DNA from: Ructibacterium sp965146665
GTDB lineage: Bacteria > Bacillota > Clostridia > Monoglobales > Monoglobaceae
DNA length: 64,000 nucleotides
Assembly (NCBI GenBank): GCA_965146665.1
Contig: CBCTHE010000019.1
Location: 1-64,000, forward strand
Reading direction: 5' to 3'
The translations under genes were made by a program, and so were the position numbers. The notes under the pieces are model-generated. The model had not been told where the DNA came from, did no database searches, and was given only the letters and a program-made list of their open reading frames with translations. Shown here piece by piece: positions 5,539 to 13,633 of the stretch (positions are counted from its first letter, which is position 1; each line of letters starts with the position of its first letter).

Positions 5539-6417
5539 TTGAGACAAGAGTTAAAAAATACTATTCATGCCAAAAATACAGATATTACGGTAATATCTAA
5601 ACCGAACCAAGATGATTATATATCTTTAACTGATATAGCGAAATATAAAAACCAGGAATTTCCTGCTGATGTTATAAAAAATTGGCTCAGAATACGCAAC
5701 ACCATAGAATTCTTAGGCTTGTGGGAGCAGTTGAATAACTCTGAGTTTAAACTGGTCGAATTCGACCAGTTTAAAAATGAAGCGGGAGCAAATTCATTTG
5801 TATTGTCACCACGAAAATGGATAAAGGAGACGAACGCCATTGGTTTGACATCTAAATCCGGCAGATATGGTGGCGGAACCTTTGCGCACAAAGATATAGC
5901 TTTTGAGTTTGCATCGTGGATTTCTCCTGAATTTAAATTATATATCATACAGGATTACCAGCGTTTAAAGGAAAGCGAGAACCACCAATTAGCGTTAGAT
6001 TGGAATGTCAAGAGAATTTTATCAAAAGCGAACTATAAAATACATACAGACGCTATTAAAGAAAATTTAATCCCACCCGAGTTAACGGCTCGACAGCAAG
6101 GATTTATTTACGCCGATGAAGCCGATTTGCTAAACGTGTGCTTGTTTGGAAAAACCGCAAAACAATGGCGTCAAGAAAATCCAGACAAGAAAGGGAATAT
6201 AAGAGATTTTGCAACCATAGAACAGTTACTTGTTTTAACAAATCTAGAAAATGCAAATGCTATATACATACAACAGAATATGTCACAAGCAGAGCGATTA
6301 CGTGCATTGCGAAATATGGCAGTATCTCAAATACAAAAATTGTCAAACACAAGAAATGCTGAGCAATTAAATCAACTCCACAATCAATTCGGAATTGAAG
6401 AAGCTCTTGAAAAATAA
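5539..6417 (+). CDS. KilA-N domain protein, 292 aa
   Basis: TTG 5539 follows GAGAGGGGGGG. Residues 15-130 form a KilA-N DNA-binding domain: YISLTDIAKYKN, VIKNWLRIRNTIEFLGLWEQ, SPRKWIKETNAIGL, then GRYGGGTFAHKDIAFEFASW and SPEFKLYIIQDYQRLK. The second half is a different helical domain (TARQQGFIYADEADLLNVCLFG...) also seen in phage-borne KilA-N proteins. These proteins are phage DNA-binding or antirepressor-type factors; the exact role here is unknown. The gene has its own spacing and is flanked by similar hairpin sequences, like an independently acquired cassette (moron). Confidence 0.85.
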   Translation: MRQELKNTIHAKNTDITVISKPNQDDYISLTDIAKYKNQEFPADVIKNWLRIRNTIEFLGLWEQLNNSEFKLVEFDQFKNEAGANSFVLSPRKWIKETNAIGLTSKSGRYGGGTFAHKDIAFEFASWISPEFKLYIIQDYQRLKESENHQLALDWNVKRILSKANYKIHTDAIKENLIPPELTARQQGFIYADEADLLNVCLFGKTAKQWRQENPDKKGNIRDFATIEQLLVLTNLENANAIYIQQNMSQAERLRALRNMAVSQIQKLSNTRNAEQLNQLHNQFGIEEALEK

Positions 6418-6454
6418 AAAATCCCCCGTGCGCCAACACGGAGGAAAGATATAC

Positions 6455-6517
6455 GAACACAAAGGAAACGCATATCCCATAGCAAAGGATATTATATCAT
6501 ACGTTTTCTTTTGTGTC
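6455..6517. repeat. Imperfect inverted repeat upstream of the integrase
   Basis: GAACACAAAGGAAACG (6455-6470) and CGTTTTCTTTTGTGTC (6502-6517) are imperfect inverted copies around an AT-rich centre. They may be integrase arm sites, an operator or a weak terminator; the sequence does not decide. Confidence 0.45.
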
Positions 6518-6549
6518 AATTTCTCATACTCAAAAGGAGGCGTTATTTT

Positions 6550-7701
6550 ATGCCCGTTTACAAGGATAAGAAAACTGGGAAATGGTACTACGAGTTTACA
6601 TACAAGACCATCACCGGGGAAAACAAGAGGCGCAAAAAGCGTGGGTTTGATTTGAAGTCAGATGCCAAAGAAGCCGAGGCTCTTGAAAAAATAAAGCTGA
6701 AGGACGCACCGCCCAGCTCTTTAACGTTTGGCCAGTTATATCAGCTATATCTGGAGGCAAAGACGCCGGAATGGTTACCGGGTACGGAGCGAGAAATCAG
6801 AAACAGTATTGATAAGCACATTCTTCCGACATTCAAAGATTTTCGCATTGATAAGATAACGACAAAACACATAGAGGACTGGAAGACTAGTCTATACAGT
6901 AAAGTAAAAGATGACGGCCAGAAACTTTCCATATCTACCCTGAACCGAATTCGTCGGCGTTTTAGCTCGGTTTTCAACTATGCTGTAAATCATCAGTTTA
7001 TTGCGTTTAATCCTGTAAAAGCGGTCACTGGATTTAAAGATCCAATGAGCGGTGATACAACAAGAGAAAAACAGGTATGGTCGCCAGAGGAATTTCAACA
7101 ATTTATTTCTGTGGTAGATGATGAAAAATGGCATATATTTTTTACGTTTTTATGGGTGACCGGCGTTCGGATCGGAGAGGCGCAGGGCATTATGTTCCGT
7201 GATATAGATTTTGAGAGCAATACTGTCAGGATAAGCAAATCAATAGATACAAAGCAAAAAGGCAAGCCGTATGTCATTAACCCAACCAAAACTAAGAAAA
7301 CCCGTGTTCTGGAGTTGCCGGGAGAATTTATAGCAATGCTTAAACCATACTACGATAAATGGGCGCAGATGGACACATGGAATCCAGACCGCTTTTTATT
7401 TGGTTTTGAAAAACCTCTGCCAAATACGACGATTGACAAAACCAGGGAATCTTATATAAAACTGGCTGGCGTAAAACGCATATCGTCACACTGTTTTCGG
7501 CACAGTCACGCCACCTACTTATTGTCAAATGGCGTTGACATTAAGAGCGTATCAGAGCGGCTAGGACATAAGGATGTGGAAGAAACACTAAACACTTACG
7601 TCCACGTGTTGCCAAACAATAGGGATAAAATATTAAACCTTGTTGATAAAACACTTAAAAACTACGCCAATTCTACGCCACAAAAAATAAAACCCGCGTA
7701 A
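6550..7701 (+). CDS. int: Tyrosine recombinase (phage-type integrase)
   Basis: ATG 6550 with AAGGAGG nine bases upstream starts a 383-residue protein. The order is an AP2-like arm-binding domain (VYKDKKTGKWYYEFTYK), a SAM-like core-binding domain (LTFGQLYQLYLEA...), then the catalytic domain with Arg in TGVRIGEAQG, His-x-x-Arg in SHCFRHSHATYLL, a second His in ERLGHKD and Tyr in TLNTYVHV. All catalytic residues are present. It drives integration and, with an excisionase, excision. The stop is 22 bp from tRNA-Ala, so this gene marks the boundary of the integrated element and the tRNA 3' end is the likely attachment site. Confidence 0.95.
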   Translation: MPVYKDKKTGKWYYEFTYKTITGENKRRKKRGFDLKSDAKEAEALEKIKLKDAPPSSLTFGQLYQLYLEAKTPEWLPGTEREIRNSIDKHILPTFKDFRIDKITTKHIEDWKTSLYSKVKDDGQKLSISTLNRIRRRFSSVFNYAVNHQFIAFNPVKAVTGFKDPMSGDTTREKQVWSPEEFQQFISVVDDEKWHIFFTFLWVTGVRIGEAQGIMFRDIDFESNTVRISKSIDTKQKGKPYVINPTKTKKTRVLELPGEFIAMLKPYYDKWAQMDTWNPDRFLFGFEKPLPNTTIDKTRESYIKLAGVKRISSHCFRHSHATYLLSNGVDIKSVSERLGHKDVEETLNTYVHVLPNNRDKILNLVDKTLKNYANSTPQKIKPA

Positions 7702-7714
7702 AAACGCGGGTTTC
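7689..7714 (+). terminator. Integrase terminator
   Basis: AACCCGCG, loop TAAAAA, CGCGGGTT, then TTCTTGT. It overlaps the end of the integrase gene. Confidence 0.75.
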
Positions 7715-7722
7715 TTGTATTA

Positions 7723-7798
7723 TGGTGGAGCATAGGGGACTTGAACCCCTGACCCCCACACTGCCAGTGTGATGCGCTCCCAGCTGCGCTAATGCCCC
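7723..7798 (-). tRNA. tRNA-Ala (anticodon GGC)
   Basis: A complete cloverleaf can be drawn: acceptor GGGGCAT/ATGCTCC with the G3:U70 pair that identifies alanine tRNA, D stem GCGC/GCGC, anticodon loop CTGGCAG with anticodon GGC, and the TTCAAGT T loop. CCA is encoded. Its 3' end faces the integrase, 22 bp away, as expected for the attachment site of the element. Confidence 0.93.
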
Positions 7799-7845
7799 AT
7801 ATATTAACCTGTTGCCTCCCACTCTCCCAATTTCGGGAAATATGG

Positions 7846-7919
7846 TGGAGCAGGCGATGGGAATCGAACCCACAACCTCAGCTTGGGAAGCTGATGTTTT
7901 GCCACTAAACTACGCCTGC
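7846..7919 (-). tRNA. tRNA-Gly (anticodon CCC)
   Basis: Acceptor GCAGGCG/CGCCTGC, anticodon stem TCAGC/GCTGA with loop TTCCCAA, giving anticodon CCC, and T loop TTCGATT. CCA is encoded and followed by a second CCA. It probably shares a transcript with tRNA-Ala, 47 bp downstream. Confidence 0.9.
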
Positions 7920-8156
7920 ATGGATGGTGCTTTTTTTGTGCTTCAATTACAGCTTTTATATTATAGCAGGTTTGCTTCTAAAAGTCAACAGAATTTTTAG
8001 AAAAACTGGGAACAAAAACGCCGTTCCTCGGACGTGCGCCTGCATCCGCGCCCGTCTGCAGGCCGCAAACAACGTAAAGTGTGAATTTACTTATCTTCTC
8101 TGTATTTTGCGCATTTTTTCGTAACCTTATTGTCACTTTATCTTATTTTTTTATGC

Positions 8157-8184
8157 TTGCATTTTTTTACATGTGTGCTATGAT
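8157..8184 (+). promoter_or_regulatory. Promoter of the 134-aa membrane protein gene
   Basis: TTGCAT (8157-8162), 16 bp ending in GTGC, TATGAT (8179-8184), an extended -10 form. Confidence 0.7.
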
Positions 8185-8241
8185 TAACTTAGACATAAAT
8201 TTTTGCCTATTTACACAAAATTCAGGAAGGGAGGTGTCATA

Positions 8242-8646
8242 ATGGAAGGAAAAGGGAAGGGGTTGCTGAAGACCACAAGCGTATTTATGATGATTAGCGG
8301 AATTCTGGGAATTCTCCTGTATGGATTGCTGACCCTGATACTCAGTGCAGGCACCATTCTTGAACATCCGGACGGGGGCGTTCTTATCACGTTAACTGCG
8401 GTATTTTATACCGTTGCCGCCATCATCAGCCTGGTTGCCGGAATCCTGGGCTTTAAAAAGGCCGCGGACAAAAAGGCCGGCGGCACATGCATGGTACTCG
8501 GACTCGTGAATCTGGCGCTCTGTTTTGTCTCGGCCGTTATGTCTGTCATTGGCGAAGGCGCATCCATCATTCATGCTCTGTACAGCGCGGTTGGTCTCGT
8601 TATTCCATCGCTGTATGTGGTCGGCGCGTATTTCAACGCGAAATAA
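8242..8646 (+). CDS. Four-helix membrane protein, 134 aa
   Basis: ATG 8242 follows GGAAGGGAGGTGTCATA. The upstream in-frame ATG at 8203 lacks a ribosome site. Four hydrophobic stretches can be read: about 12-35 (VFMMISGILGILLYGLLTLI), 48-71 (LTAVFYTVAAIISLVAGILG), 82-102 (MVLGLVNLALCFVSAVMSV) and 108-130. Between helices are short Lys-rich loops (FKKAADKKAGG). It is a monocistronic unit with its own promoter and a very strong terminator. Small four-helix proteins of this layout are common in Firmicutes without assigned function; I do not name a family. Confidence 0.8.
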   Translation: MEGKGKGLLKTTSVFMMISGILGILLYGLLTLILSAGTILEHPDGGVLITLTAVFYTVAAIISLVAGILGFKKAADKKAGGTCMVLGLVNLALCFVSAVMSVIGEGASIIHALYSAVGLVIPSLYVVGAYFNAK

Positions 8647-8660
8647 CGTACCCAGCCATA

Positions 8661-8709
8661 ACAAGGGTATTGCCGCGATTGAAGAATCGCGGCAATACCC
8701 TTGTTTTTT
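8661..8709 (+). terminator. Strong rho-independent terminator
   Basis: A perfect 20-bp stem (8661-8680 with 8685-8704), loop GAAG, then TTTTTT. Confidence 0.95.
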
Positions 8710-8750
8710 CGCCTTTGTGTCTATATATTTCTGCCTTTGTGTCTGTTTCC

Positions 8751-8948
8751 TCATTTGGTCCTCTGCTTTTTTTCCTGATGCCGCAATATAAAATGCAGAA
8801 CAATGCAGACCACAACCATGGCGAGCAGGACCCACATAACCGGATGCATCCACTGCGGCGCCGCGTCCATCTGTTCCATGATCACACGCCAAACGATTAC
8901 AAGAATCACAAAAACCAGGGCTATGATATCAATGACTTTCACTTTCAT
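8751..8948 (-). CDS. Small two-helix membrane protein, 65 aa
   Basis: The frame opens at GTG 8969, but that codon overlaps the GGAGG ribosome site; ATG 8948 is the better start. The product has two hydrophobic segments (about 5-22, VIDIIALVFVILVIVWRV, and 36-57, VMWVLLAMVVVCIVLHFIL), a loop with Trp and Met, and a very basic C-terminus (RHQEKKQRTK). This predicts a hairpin membrane protein with basic ends inside. Function unknown. It reads toward the strong terminator of the convergent gene. Confidence 0.65.
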   Translation of the reverse strand: MKVKVIDIIALVFVILVIVWRVIMEQMDAAPQWMHPVMWVLLAMVVVCIVLHFILRHQEKKQRTK

Positions 8949-9065
8949 ACCCTCACGCTCACCTCCCACTCAAGTATAGTATAAATACCCGGACAAATCA
9001 AGTACATGTCCGCGGCCTTGTGCATCGGTTCAGTGCAAGCAGAACGACTAGCGGTTTTTCTCTCA

Positions 9066-9099
9066 CAAAAAAATCGGAACGGAGCAAAGTCCGTTCCGA
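9066..9099 (-). terminator. tRNA-Val terminator
   Basis: TCGGAACGGA and TCCGTTCCGA flank GCAAAG; on the minus strand the stem is followed by seven T. It directly follows the tRNA 3' end. Confidence 0.9.
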
Positions 9100-9101
9100 C
9101 G

Positions 9102-9178
9102 TGGTAGAGACAGTAGGACTTGAACCTACGACCTTTCGCATGTGAAGCGAACGCTCTAACCAGCTGAGCTATGCCTCC
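9102..9178 (-). tRNA. tRNA-Val (anticodon CAC)
   Basis: The cloverleaf has acceptor GGAGGCA/TGTCTCT (G1:U72 and G5:U68 wobble pairs), D stem GCTC/GAGC, anticodon stem TTCGC/GCGAA with loop TTCACAT (anticodon CAC), and T loop TTCAAGT. CCA is encoded and a terminator follows. Confidence 0.9.
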
Positions 9179-9348
9179 ATTTCAATGACTGCCAAAGCAA
9201 ACGCGTATCCGGCAGAATGCAGAGCTGTACCACCAAATCATGCTTAAATAGTTAAAAAGTGCACCGCCGGTTTGTCCGGCAATGCACTTATTATAGCACG
9301 TCTCCTAAAAGTTGTCAAGCCACGAAATTGAATTTTCAGAGGAAATCT

Positions 9349-10698
9349 CTAAATCGTATGGGCCTCCCACTTCTTTCCCCGGTATCTGGCTGTGAACAGA
9401 ATCGCGCGGACCGCCCAGTCCACCGTCATGGCTACCCAGACGCCAAAGAGCCCCATGTGGAAATATTCGCCCATCAGATAGCTGAGCCCAATCCGGAAGA
9501 TCCACATAGACGCGATGGAAATCACCATGGTATACTTGACATCATTCGCGGCCCGCAGGGTGTTTGCGATGGAGAAGGACATGGGCCAGATCAGAACGCA
9601 CATGCTCCCATGGTAAATCAGAATCTGTCTTGCGTATTCATAGGTGATGTCCGACAGGTGGTAGGCGCGCAGAATCATGGGAAGCATGAAAAAGATCAGA
9701 ATATTCATCAGAATCATACAGCCATAGGCCACGGAAATGAGCTTCCGGTTATAGTACCGCGCCTGGGTATAGTCCCCGGCGCCCACACAGCGGGAGATCA
9801 CCGTAATCAGCGCAAGGCCCACCGCAATTCCCGGCAGGCATTGGAAGGTGGCCACATTGTTCCCCACTGCGTTTGCCGCAATGGACGCTGTGCCAAAGCT
9901 GGACACCAGACTCAGCACCAGAATCTTCCCAAGCTGGAACATGCTGTTCTCCAGCCCGTTTGGAATACCAATGTACAGAATTTTTTTGATGAACAGAAAC
10001 TCCGGCTTTAAGACCACCGGGGTACTGGTATGTAACAGAAGCTTCGGGTTTCGGATCAGCAGGTAGATCACCGCCGCCGCGATCACCCGGGAGACCAGCG
10101 TTGGGATTGCCGCCCCTGCCACACCCATCTTGAGCCAATATATCATAATGGCGTTCCCAATGATGTTGATGCCGTTCATAATAAGGGAGGTCAGCATGGA
10201 GATCTTGGAATTCCCCATGGTGCGGAACAGGGCCGCACCGCTGTTGTATAGGGCAATGAATGGAATTGAGGCGGTTACAATCATGATATAGGTGTTGGCC
10301 TGCTCCATGACGTCGGCATCGATTTTGCCGAACACAGTACTTAAAATCCAGCTCTTGGACAGGTACACAATCACCATGACAAGGATTGCCGCGCCGGTGG
10401 TAAACAGCACAAGCTGGTCCGCGGCGAGACAGGCCCGTTTCTGCTGCCGTTTGCCCAAAAACTGCCCGCAGACCACCGCGCCGCCGGTTGCCAGCGCCGC
10501 AAAGATGTTAATTAGAAGAATGTTGACAGAGTCGACCAGAGATACGGCGGACACCGCGGATTCCCCCACCGCGGCAATCATAATGGTATCCGCCATTCCG
10601 ACGGTAATTGCCAGAAGCTGTTCCACCACAAGCGGCAGAATCAGCTTAACCAAATCGCTGTTGCTGAACAAATACCCTTTTCGGTCTATATCCTGCAT
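9349..10698 (-). CDS. MATE-family multidrug/Na+ antiporter
   Basis: ATG 10698 gives a 449-residue protein, the usual MATE length; the upstream extension to 10824 has unlike composition and no ribosome site. The sequence shows about 12 membrane helices in two similar halves, starting LVKLILPLVVEQLLAITVGMADTIM and later IGIPNGLENSMFQLGKILVLS, both typical of the NorM/DinF superfamily (MatE domains). Such proteins export cationic drugs or metabolites using H+ or Na+ gradients; the substrate is not predictable. It lies 190 bp downstream of the AraC regulator on the same strand, so co-regulation is possible. Confidence 0.93.
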   Translation of the reverse strand: MQDIDRKGYLFSNSDLVKLILPLVVEQLLAITVGMADTIMIAAVGESAVSAVSLVDSVNILLINIFAALATGGAVVCGQFLGKRQQKRACLAADQLVLFTTGAAILVMVIVYLSKSWILSTVFGKIDADVMEQANTYIMIVTASIPFIALYNSGAALFRTMGNSKISMLTSLIMNGINIIGNAIMIYWLKMGVAGAAIPTLVSRVIAAAVIYLLIRNPKLLLHTSTPVVLKPEFLFIKKILYIGIPNGLENSMFQLGKILVLSLVSSFGTASIAANAVGNNVATFQCLPGIAVGLALITVISRCVGAGDYTQARYYNRKLISVAYGCMILMNILIFFMLPMILRAYHLSDITYEYARQILIYHGSMCVLIWPMSFSIANTLRAANDVKYTMVISIASMWIFRIGLSYLMGEYFHMGLFGVWVAMTVDWAVRAILFTARYRGKKWEAHTI

Positions 10699-10887
10699 GA
10701 ACCGCCCATCCTTTCCTCTTCTTTGAAGGCTTTTCCTCCGGCGAAGACGCCAAAATACACCCGTTTTTTGCCGACACCCAAACGCTGCATTTACACATGG
10801 CATATACAGATAGTATAGACCCATTCCGCCTTTTTCTCAAGAGGGAATATAGCCAAAAAGACAAAGCCAAAAAACGGAAATATCGGC

Positions 10888-11712
10888 TTATAGACCAGAC
10901 CGGAAACGGCTTGGCGACATACCCTCCAGCCGCCGGAACACGCTGCTGAAATAATAGATATCTGAGAATCCAACCGCCTCTGCCACATCAGTTACCCGCA
11001 TGCCGTCGCTGAGCAGCTGTTTCGCCTTGAAGATTCTCAGATGGATCAGGTAGTCAATGGGAGACTTTCCTGTAACAGTGCGAAAGACGGCAGAGAAATG
11101 GGAGGGGCTCAGACCGGCTTTCCCGGCCAGGGACGCCAGCGTCAGCTTCTCCGCATAGTGGACGGCCATGAAATGCACAGCTTGGTTCGCCTTGTCCCGG
11201 CTGCTGTAGCTGATGTTCTGACTGCGCTGGCACAGGTCGGCAAGACCAAGGATCTCAGCCAGGGTCTCCCGCTGTTTGACACTCTGCAGTCCCTCACCGG
11301 CCAGAAACAAATGGCTGAGCCTTTCAAACAGAACTTCAAACCGTTTTTGAATTGCCTCATCCTCCAGGGATTTTACAAACGCAAAGGAAAATTCAGCCGG
11401 TTCCATGCGCCAATCCCCGCCGTCTTCCACTGGGAATACGGCCTGAAAATTGACGGTATAAAGCTTAAGAAGCCGCTGGCGGTCCGTGCGCATATACTGC
11501 CAGGCGCCCTTTGGAAAATACACCAGATCGCCGGCTCTTACCTCTTTCTTCACGCCGCTGCAGGCAAACCGCCCTGTTCCTTCATAGATATAGACCAAGT
11601 TGTGGTACTTAAGACTGCGGTTGTCAAATCCCCACTCCGGCGTGGTTGTCCTGTTGTGCACAAATACAGGCTTCACATACAGATCATAGATGGCCGCTCC
11701 CTCTGCTTTCAT
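10888..11712 (-). CDS. AraC-family regulator with N-terminal cupin-like domain
   Basis: ATG 11712 follows AAGGAGGGGGCGCC. Residues 1-150 are a cupin-like ligand-binding domain (VYIYEGTGRF, GDLVYFPKGAWQYM). Residues 175-274 hold the two AraC HTH motifs: LTLASLAGKAGLSPSHFSAV, then VTDVAEAVGFSDIYYFSSVF with the family signature end GMSPSRFR. AraC proteins of this kind activate sugar-use genes when bound to a sugar. It is divergent from the GH88 gene, with back-to-back promoters, so it probably controls uronide use. Confidence 0.92.
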   Translation of the reverse strand: MKAEGAAIYDLYVKPVFVHNRTTTPEWGFDNRSLKYHNLVYIYEGTGRFACSGVKKEVRAGDLVYFPKGAWQYMRTDRQRLLKLYTVNFQAVFPVEDGGDWRMEPAEFSFAFVKSLEDEAIQKRFEVLFERLSHLFLAGEGLQSVKQRETLAEILGLADLCQRSQNISYSSRDKANQAVHFMAVHYAEKLTLASLAGKAGLSPSHFSAVFRTVTGKSPIDYLIHLRIFKAKQLLSDGMRVTDVAEAVGFSDIYYFSSVFRRLEGMSPSRFRSGL

Positions 11713-11754
11713 TGGCGCCCCCTCCTTTTTTTCATCATAAGATATTATAAATTC

Positions 11755-11783
11755 ATTATATGCTATATTGACGGAGAAGTAAA
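11755..11783 (-). promoter_or_regulatory. araC-type gene promoter
   Basis: On the minus strand TTTACT (11783-11778), 17 bp, TATAAT (11760-11755). It overlaps the divergent promoter at 11768-11796, so one regulator site can affect both. Confidence 0.65.
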
Positions 11784-11796
11784 GGACTTTTATAAT
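11768..11796 (+). promoter_or_regulatory. GH88 gene promoter
   Basis: TTGACG (11768-11773), 17 bp, TATAAT (11791-11796). Confidence 0.75.
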
Positions 11797-11882
11797 GAAA
11801 AAAAGCGCGGCGCAGATCTGCGCAGTGGTCATAAATGCTCTGCTGACTGCGCACGCAAAAATTGCAATAGGAGGCAATCAAT

Positions 11883-12992
11883 ATGTATCAAGCATGGGCA
11901 GAAGAAACCATGAAACGTATCCTCGGCAAGCTGGACCAGACCCTTCCGGCCATCGGCGCACGCTTCCCCCACGCCTGCGTGGATGACGTATATGACGAGC
12001 AGGAGCCCCAATGGTGGACCAATGGGTTCTGGCCGGGTATGCTGTGGATCGCTTATCAGCAGACCAAGGACGAAAAATTTGCCAAGGCCGCCGCAGAGGT
12101 TGAAGAAAAAATGGACGTGGTTCTGGACGAATACTATAAAGTTGACCATGATGCCGGTTTTATCTGGCTTCTTTCCGCAGGGGCGCACCACCGCATTCTG
12201 GGGGATGAGGAATCCAAGCGCCGCTGTATGAAAGCGGCCGCATTCCTGGCCTCCCGCTTTAACCTCAAGGGGAACTTCATTCAGGCCTGGAACTGGGAAA
12301 AAGGCTGGGCCATCATTGACTGCTGTATGAACCTCTCCCTCCTGTACTGGGCCAGCGAGATCAGTGAAAACCCCCGTTTCCGCCACATTGCGGAGTCTCA
12401 TGCCCAGACCGTTGTGGACTATTTCCTGCGGCCGGACGGCTCTGTGAACCACGTGCTGTCCTTTGACGCCGAGAGCGGCGAGTTTATCGAATCCCTCAGC
12501 GGCCAGGCCGCAACCGCATCCTCCGCATGGTCACGTGGTACTGCCTGGGCTCTGTATGGACTGCCCCTAAGCTTTCGCCACACCGGCAATAAGGACTTTT
12601 TGGACGCGGCGAAAAAGGTCGCCCACTTCTATCTGGCCAATCTGCCGGAGGATCACGTGGCGCACTGGGATTTCAGGGTAGAGCGCACGCCGGATACCCC
12701 CAGGGACACCTCTGCGGCCGCCTGCGGCGCCTGCGGACTGCTGGAACTCGCTGAGCACGTGCCGGACTGTGAAAAGGCCTTTTACCGGGATGCGGCCTAT
12801 CAGATTCTCAAGTCCCTCACCGACAGCTACGCCAATCTTGACAACGATAAGCAGTGTATTCTCCGTGAGGGAACGGGCCACTGCCCCGCCGGACAGAATG
12901 TCAATGTCGGCCTCATTTACGGCGATTATTTCTATATGGAAGGCATCAGCCGTCTGATGGGCAATAAGGATATTTTCTGGTATGAGCCCTGA
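11883..12992 (+). CDS. GH88 unsaturated glucuronyl hydrolase
   Basis: ATG 11883 follows AGGAGGCAATCAAT. The 369-residue product matches the length of unsaturated glucuronyl hydrolases, which hydrolyse 4,5-unsaturated uronic acid from oligosaccharides released by lyases from glycosaminoglycans or similar polymers. Visible motifs: NGFWPGMLWIAYQ, the catalytic-region Asp in DHDAGFIW, the second Asp in IIDCCMNLSLLYWAS, and SRGTAWALYG. No signal peptide, so it acts on imported oligosaccharides. No lyase or transporter gene except the MATE protein is adjacent; only the divergent AraC gene is clearly linked. Confidence 0.95.
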   Translation: MYQAWAEETMKRILGKLDQTLPAIGARFPHACVDDVYDEQEPQWWTNGFWPGMLWIAYQQTKDEKFAKAAAEVEEKMDVVLDEYYKVDHDAGFIWLLSAGAHHRILGDEESKRRCMKAAAFLASRFNLKGNFIQAWNWEKGWAIIDCCMNLSLLYWASEISENPRFRHIAESHAQTVVDYFLRPDGSVNHVLSFDAESGEFIESLSGQAATASSAWSRGTAWALYGLPLSFRHTGNKDFLDAAKKVAHFYLANLPEDHVAHWDFRVERTPDTPRDTSAAACGACGLLELAEHVPDCEKAFYRDAAYQILKSLTDSYANLDNDKQCILREGTGHCPAGQNVNVGLIYGDYFYMEGISRLMGNKDIFWYEP

Positions 12993-13036
12993 CTGCGTAA
13001 CCGCCGTTTTTAAAACAAAATGTTCTTTCATACACA

Positions 13037-13073
13037 AACCACCCTCCCCAAAAATTATGGGAGGGTGGTTTTT
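13037..13073 (+). terminator. GH88 gene terminator
   Basis: AACCACCCTCCC and GGGAGGGTGGTT flank a 10-base loop, followed by TTT. The stem may also end a minus-strand transcript. Confidence 0.85.
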
Positions 13074-13168
13074 ATAATCGCCCAATAAAAAAGAGACCAC
13101 CTGATATAACACCGCAATCTCTTTCTTACTCACAAAATACTTTTTTCAATCCACAGGAAAATTCCTGA
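13037..13168 (-). ncRNA. Candidate small RNA between toxin-like gene and GH88 terminator
   Basis: A good minus-strand promoter (13175-13203) would start an RNA near 13168. It would contain a 5' hairpin (CAGGAA/TTCCTG) and could end at the hairpin 13037-13070 after about 130 nt. No convincing gene fits: the minus-strand frame from GTG 13133 runs straight through the terminator. The plus-strand sequence near 13100-13128 weakly resembles the toxin-like coding sequence (GATATAA...TTCTTA), so the RNA could be an antitoxin. This is inference. Confidence 0.4.
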
Positions 13169-13174
13169 CAACTA

Positions 13175-13203
13175 ATTATACCATATTCATTACTAAATTG
13201 CAA
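13175..13203 (-). promoter_or_regulatory. Promoter of candidate small RNA
   Basis: TTGCAA (13203-13198), 17 bp, TATAAT (13180-13175) on the minus strand; divergent from the toxin-like gene promoter 28 bp away. Confidence 0.7.
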
Positions 13204-13230
13204 TATTTGTGCTCTATATTGCTTTTTGTA

Positions 13231-13259
13231 TTGACTTTATTGACTACCTGTGCTATTAT
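13231..13259 (+). promoter_or_regulatory. Promoter of toxin-like peptide gene
   Basis: TTGACT (13231-13236), 17 bp ending in GTGC, TATTAT (13254-13259). Confidence 0.75.
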
Positions 13260-13309
13260 AGCTATAATTTTACTTACAAATTACTTGAAGAATCAAATGG
13301 AGGGGTCAT

Positions 13310-13399
13310 ATGCGTAACAATTTCAGCTATTCCGATATAATTCATTTCGCCATATTCCTTATTGAACTCTTATCGTTTATGTACCTAATGAGCCATTAG
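13310..13399 (+). CDS. 29-aa hydrophobic peptide, type I toxin-like
   Basis: AAATGGAGGGGTCAT precedes ATG 13310. The peptide begins with a polar stretch (MRNNFSYSDIIHF) and continues with one hydrophobic helix (AIFLIELLSFMYLM), ending SH. This layout resembles the short membrane peptides of type I toxin-antitoxin pairs in Firmicutes (TxpA/BsrG group, often called holin-like toxins). It has a good promoter and a long 5' leader. A candidate antisense-type RNA is divergent next to it. Toxin activity is inferred from pattern only; the peptide is too short for firm homology. Confidence 0.5.
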   Translation: MRNNFSYSDIIHFAIFLIELLSFMYLMSH

Positions 13400-13494
13400 T
13401 ATTCCGTCAGCATGAACGGGTTCAGATGTTGGCTAAGAAATATGAGAAAGCAGGCACCGTGCCTGCTGTGCGTGTCAATAAACGCGATTGAGCA
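13400..13494. other. Stretch after the toxin-like gene with a short open frame
   Basis: A plus-strand frame without its own start overlaps the toxin-like gene and ends at TGA near 13490. Its last 36 residues (including RQHERVQMLAKKYEKAGTV and PAVRVNKRD) have protein-like composition, so it may be a gene remnant. A hairpin, GCAGGCAC/GTGCCTGC, lies at 13450-13468. Confidence 0.35.
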
Positions 13495-13606
13495 GGATTT
13501 TGTTACTTTGCCGCCGTGGCTTGACGGGCGGACCTGTGGGATTTGAGCAATGTTTCAGATCAAAATCCTACCCAATCGGATGGGGAAACGTACTTTTTTG
13601 ACAGCC
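13495..13606. repeat. Dispersed intergenic repeat, copy 1
   Basis: About 110 bp here align by eye with 45963-46072: GATTTTG..., TGACGGGCGGA against TGGCGACGGA, GGGATTTGAGCAAT against GGGCTTTGGGCAAT, CAAAATC, and the ending TACTTTTTTGACAGCC. Both copies are noncoding, so this is a repeat family of the genome. Confidence 0.6.
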
Positions 13607-13633
13607 AGCGCCATTTGACATTATGATATTTCT

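Noticed and set aside
8203..8241. Upstream start for the 134-aa membrane protein
   Set aside because: No ribosome site; ATG 8242 has GGGAGGTG at good distance.
12567..13133. 188-codon minus-strand frame
   Set aside because: Runs through a clear terminator and antisense to the GH88 gene; the first 25 codons could still be part of a small RNA, which is listed instead.
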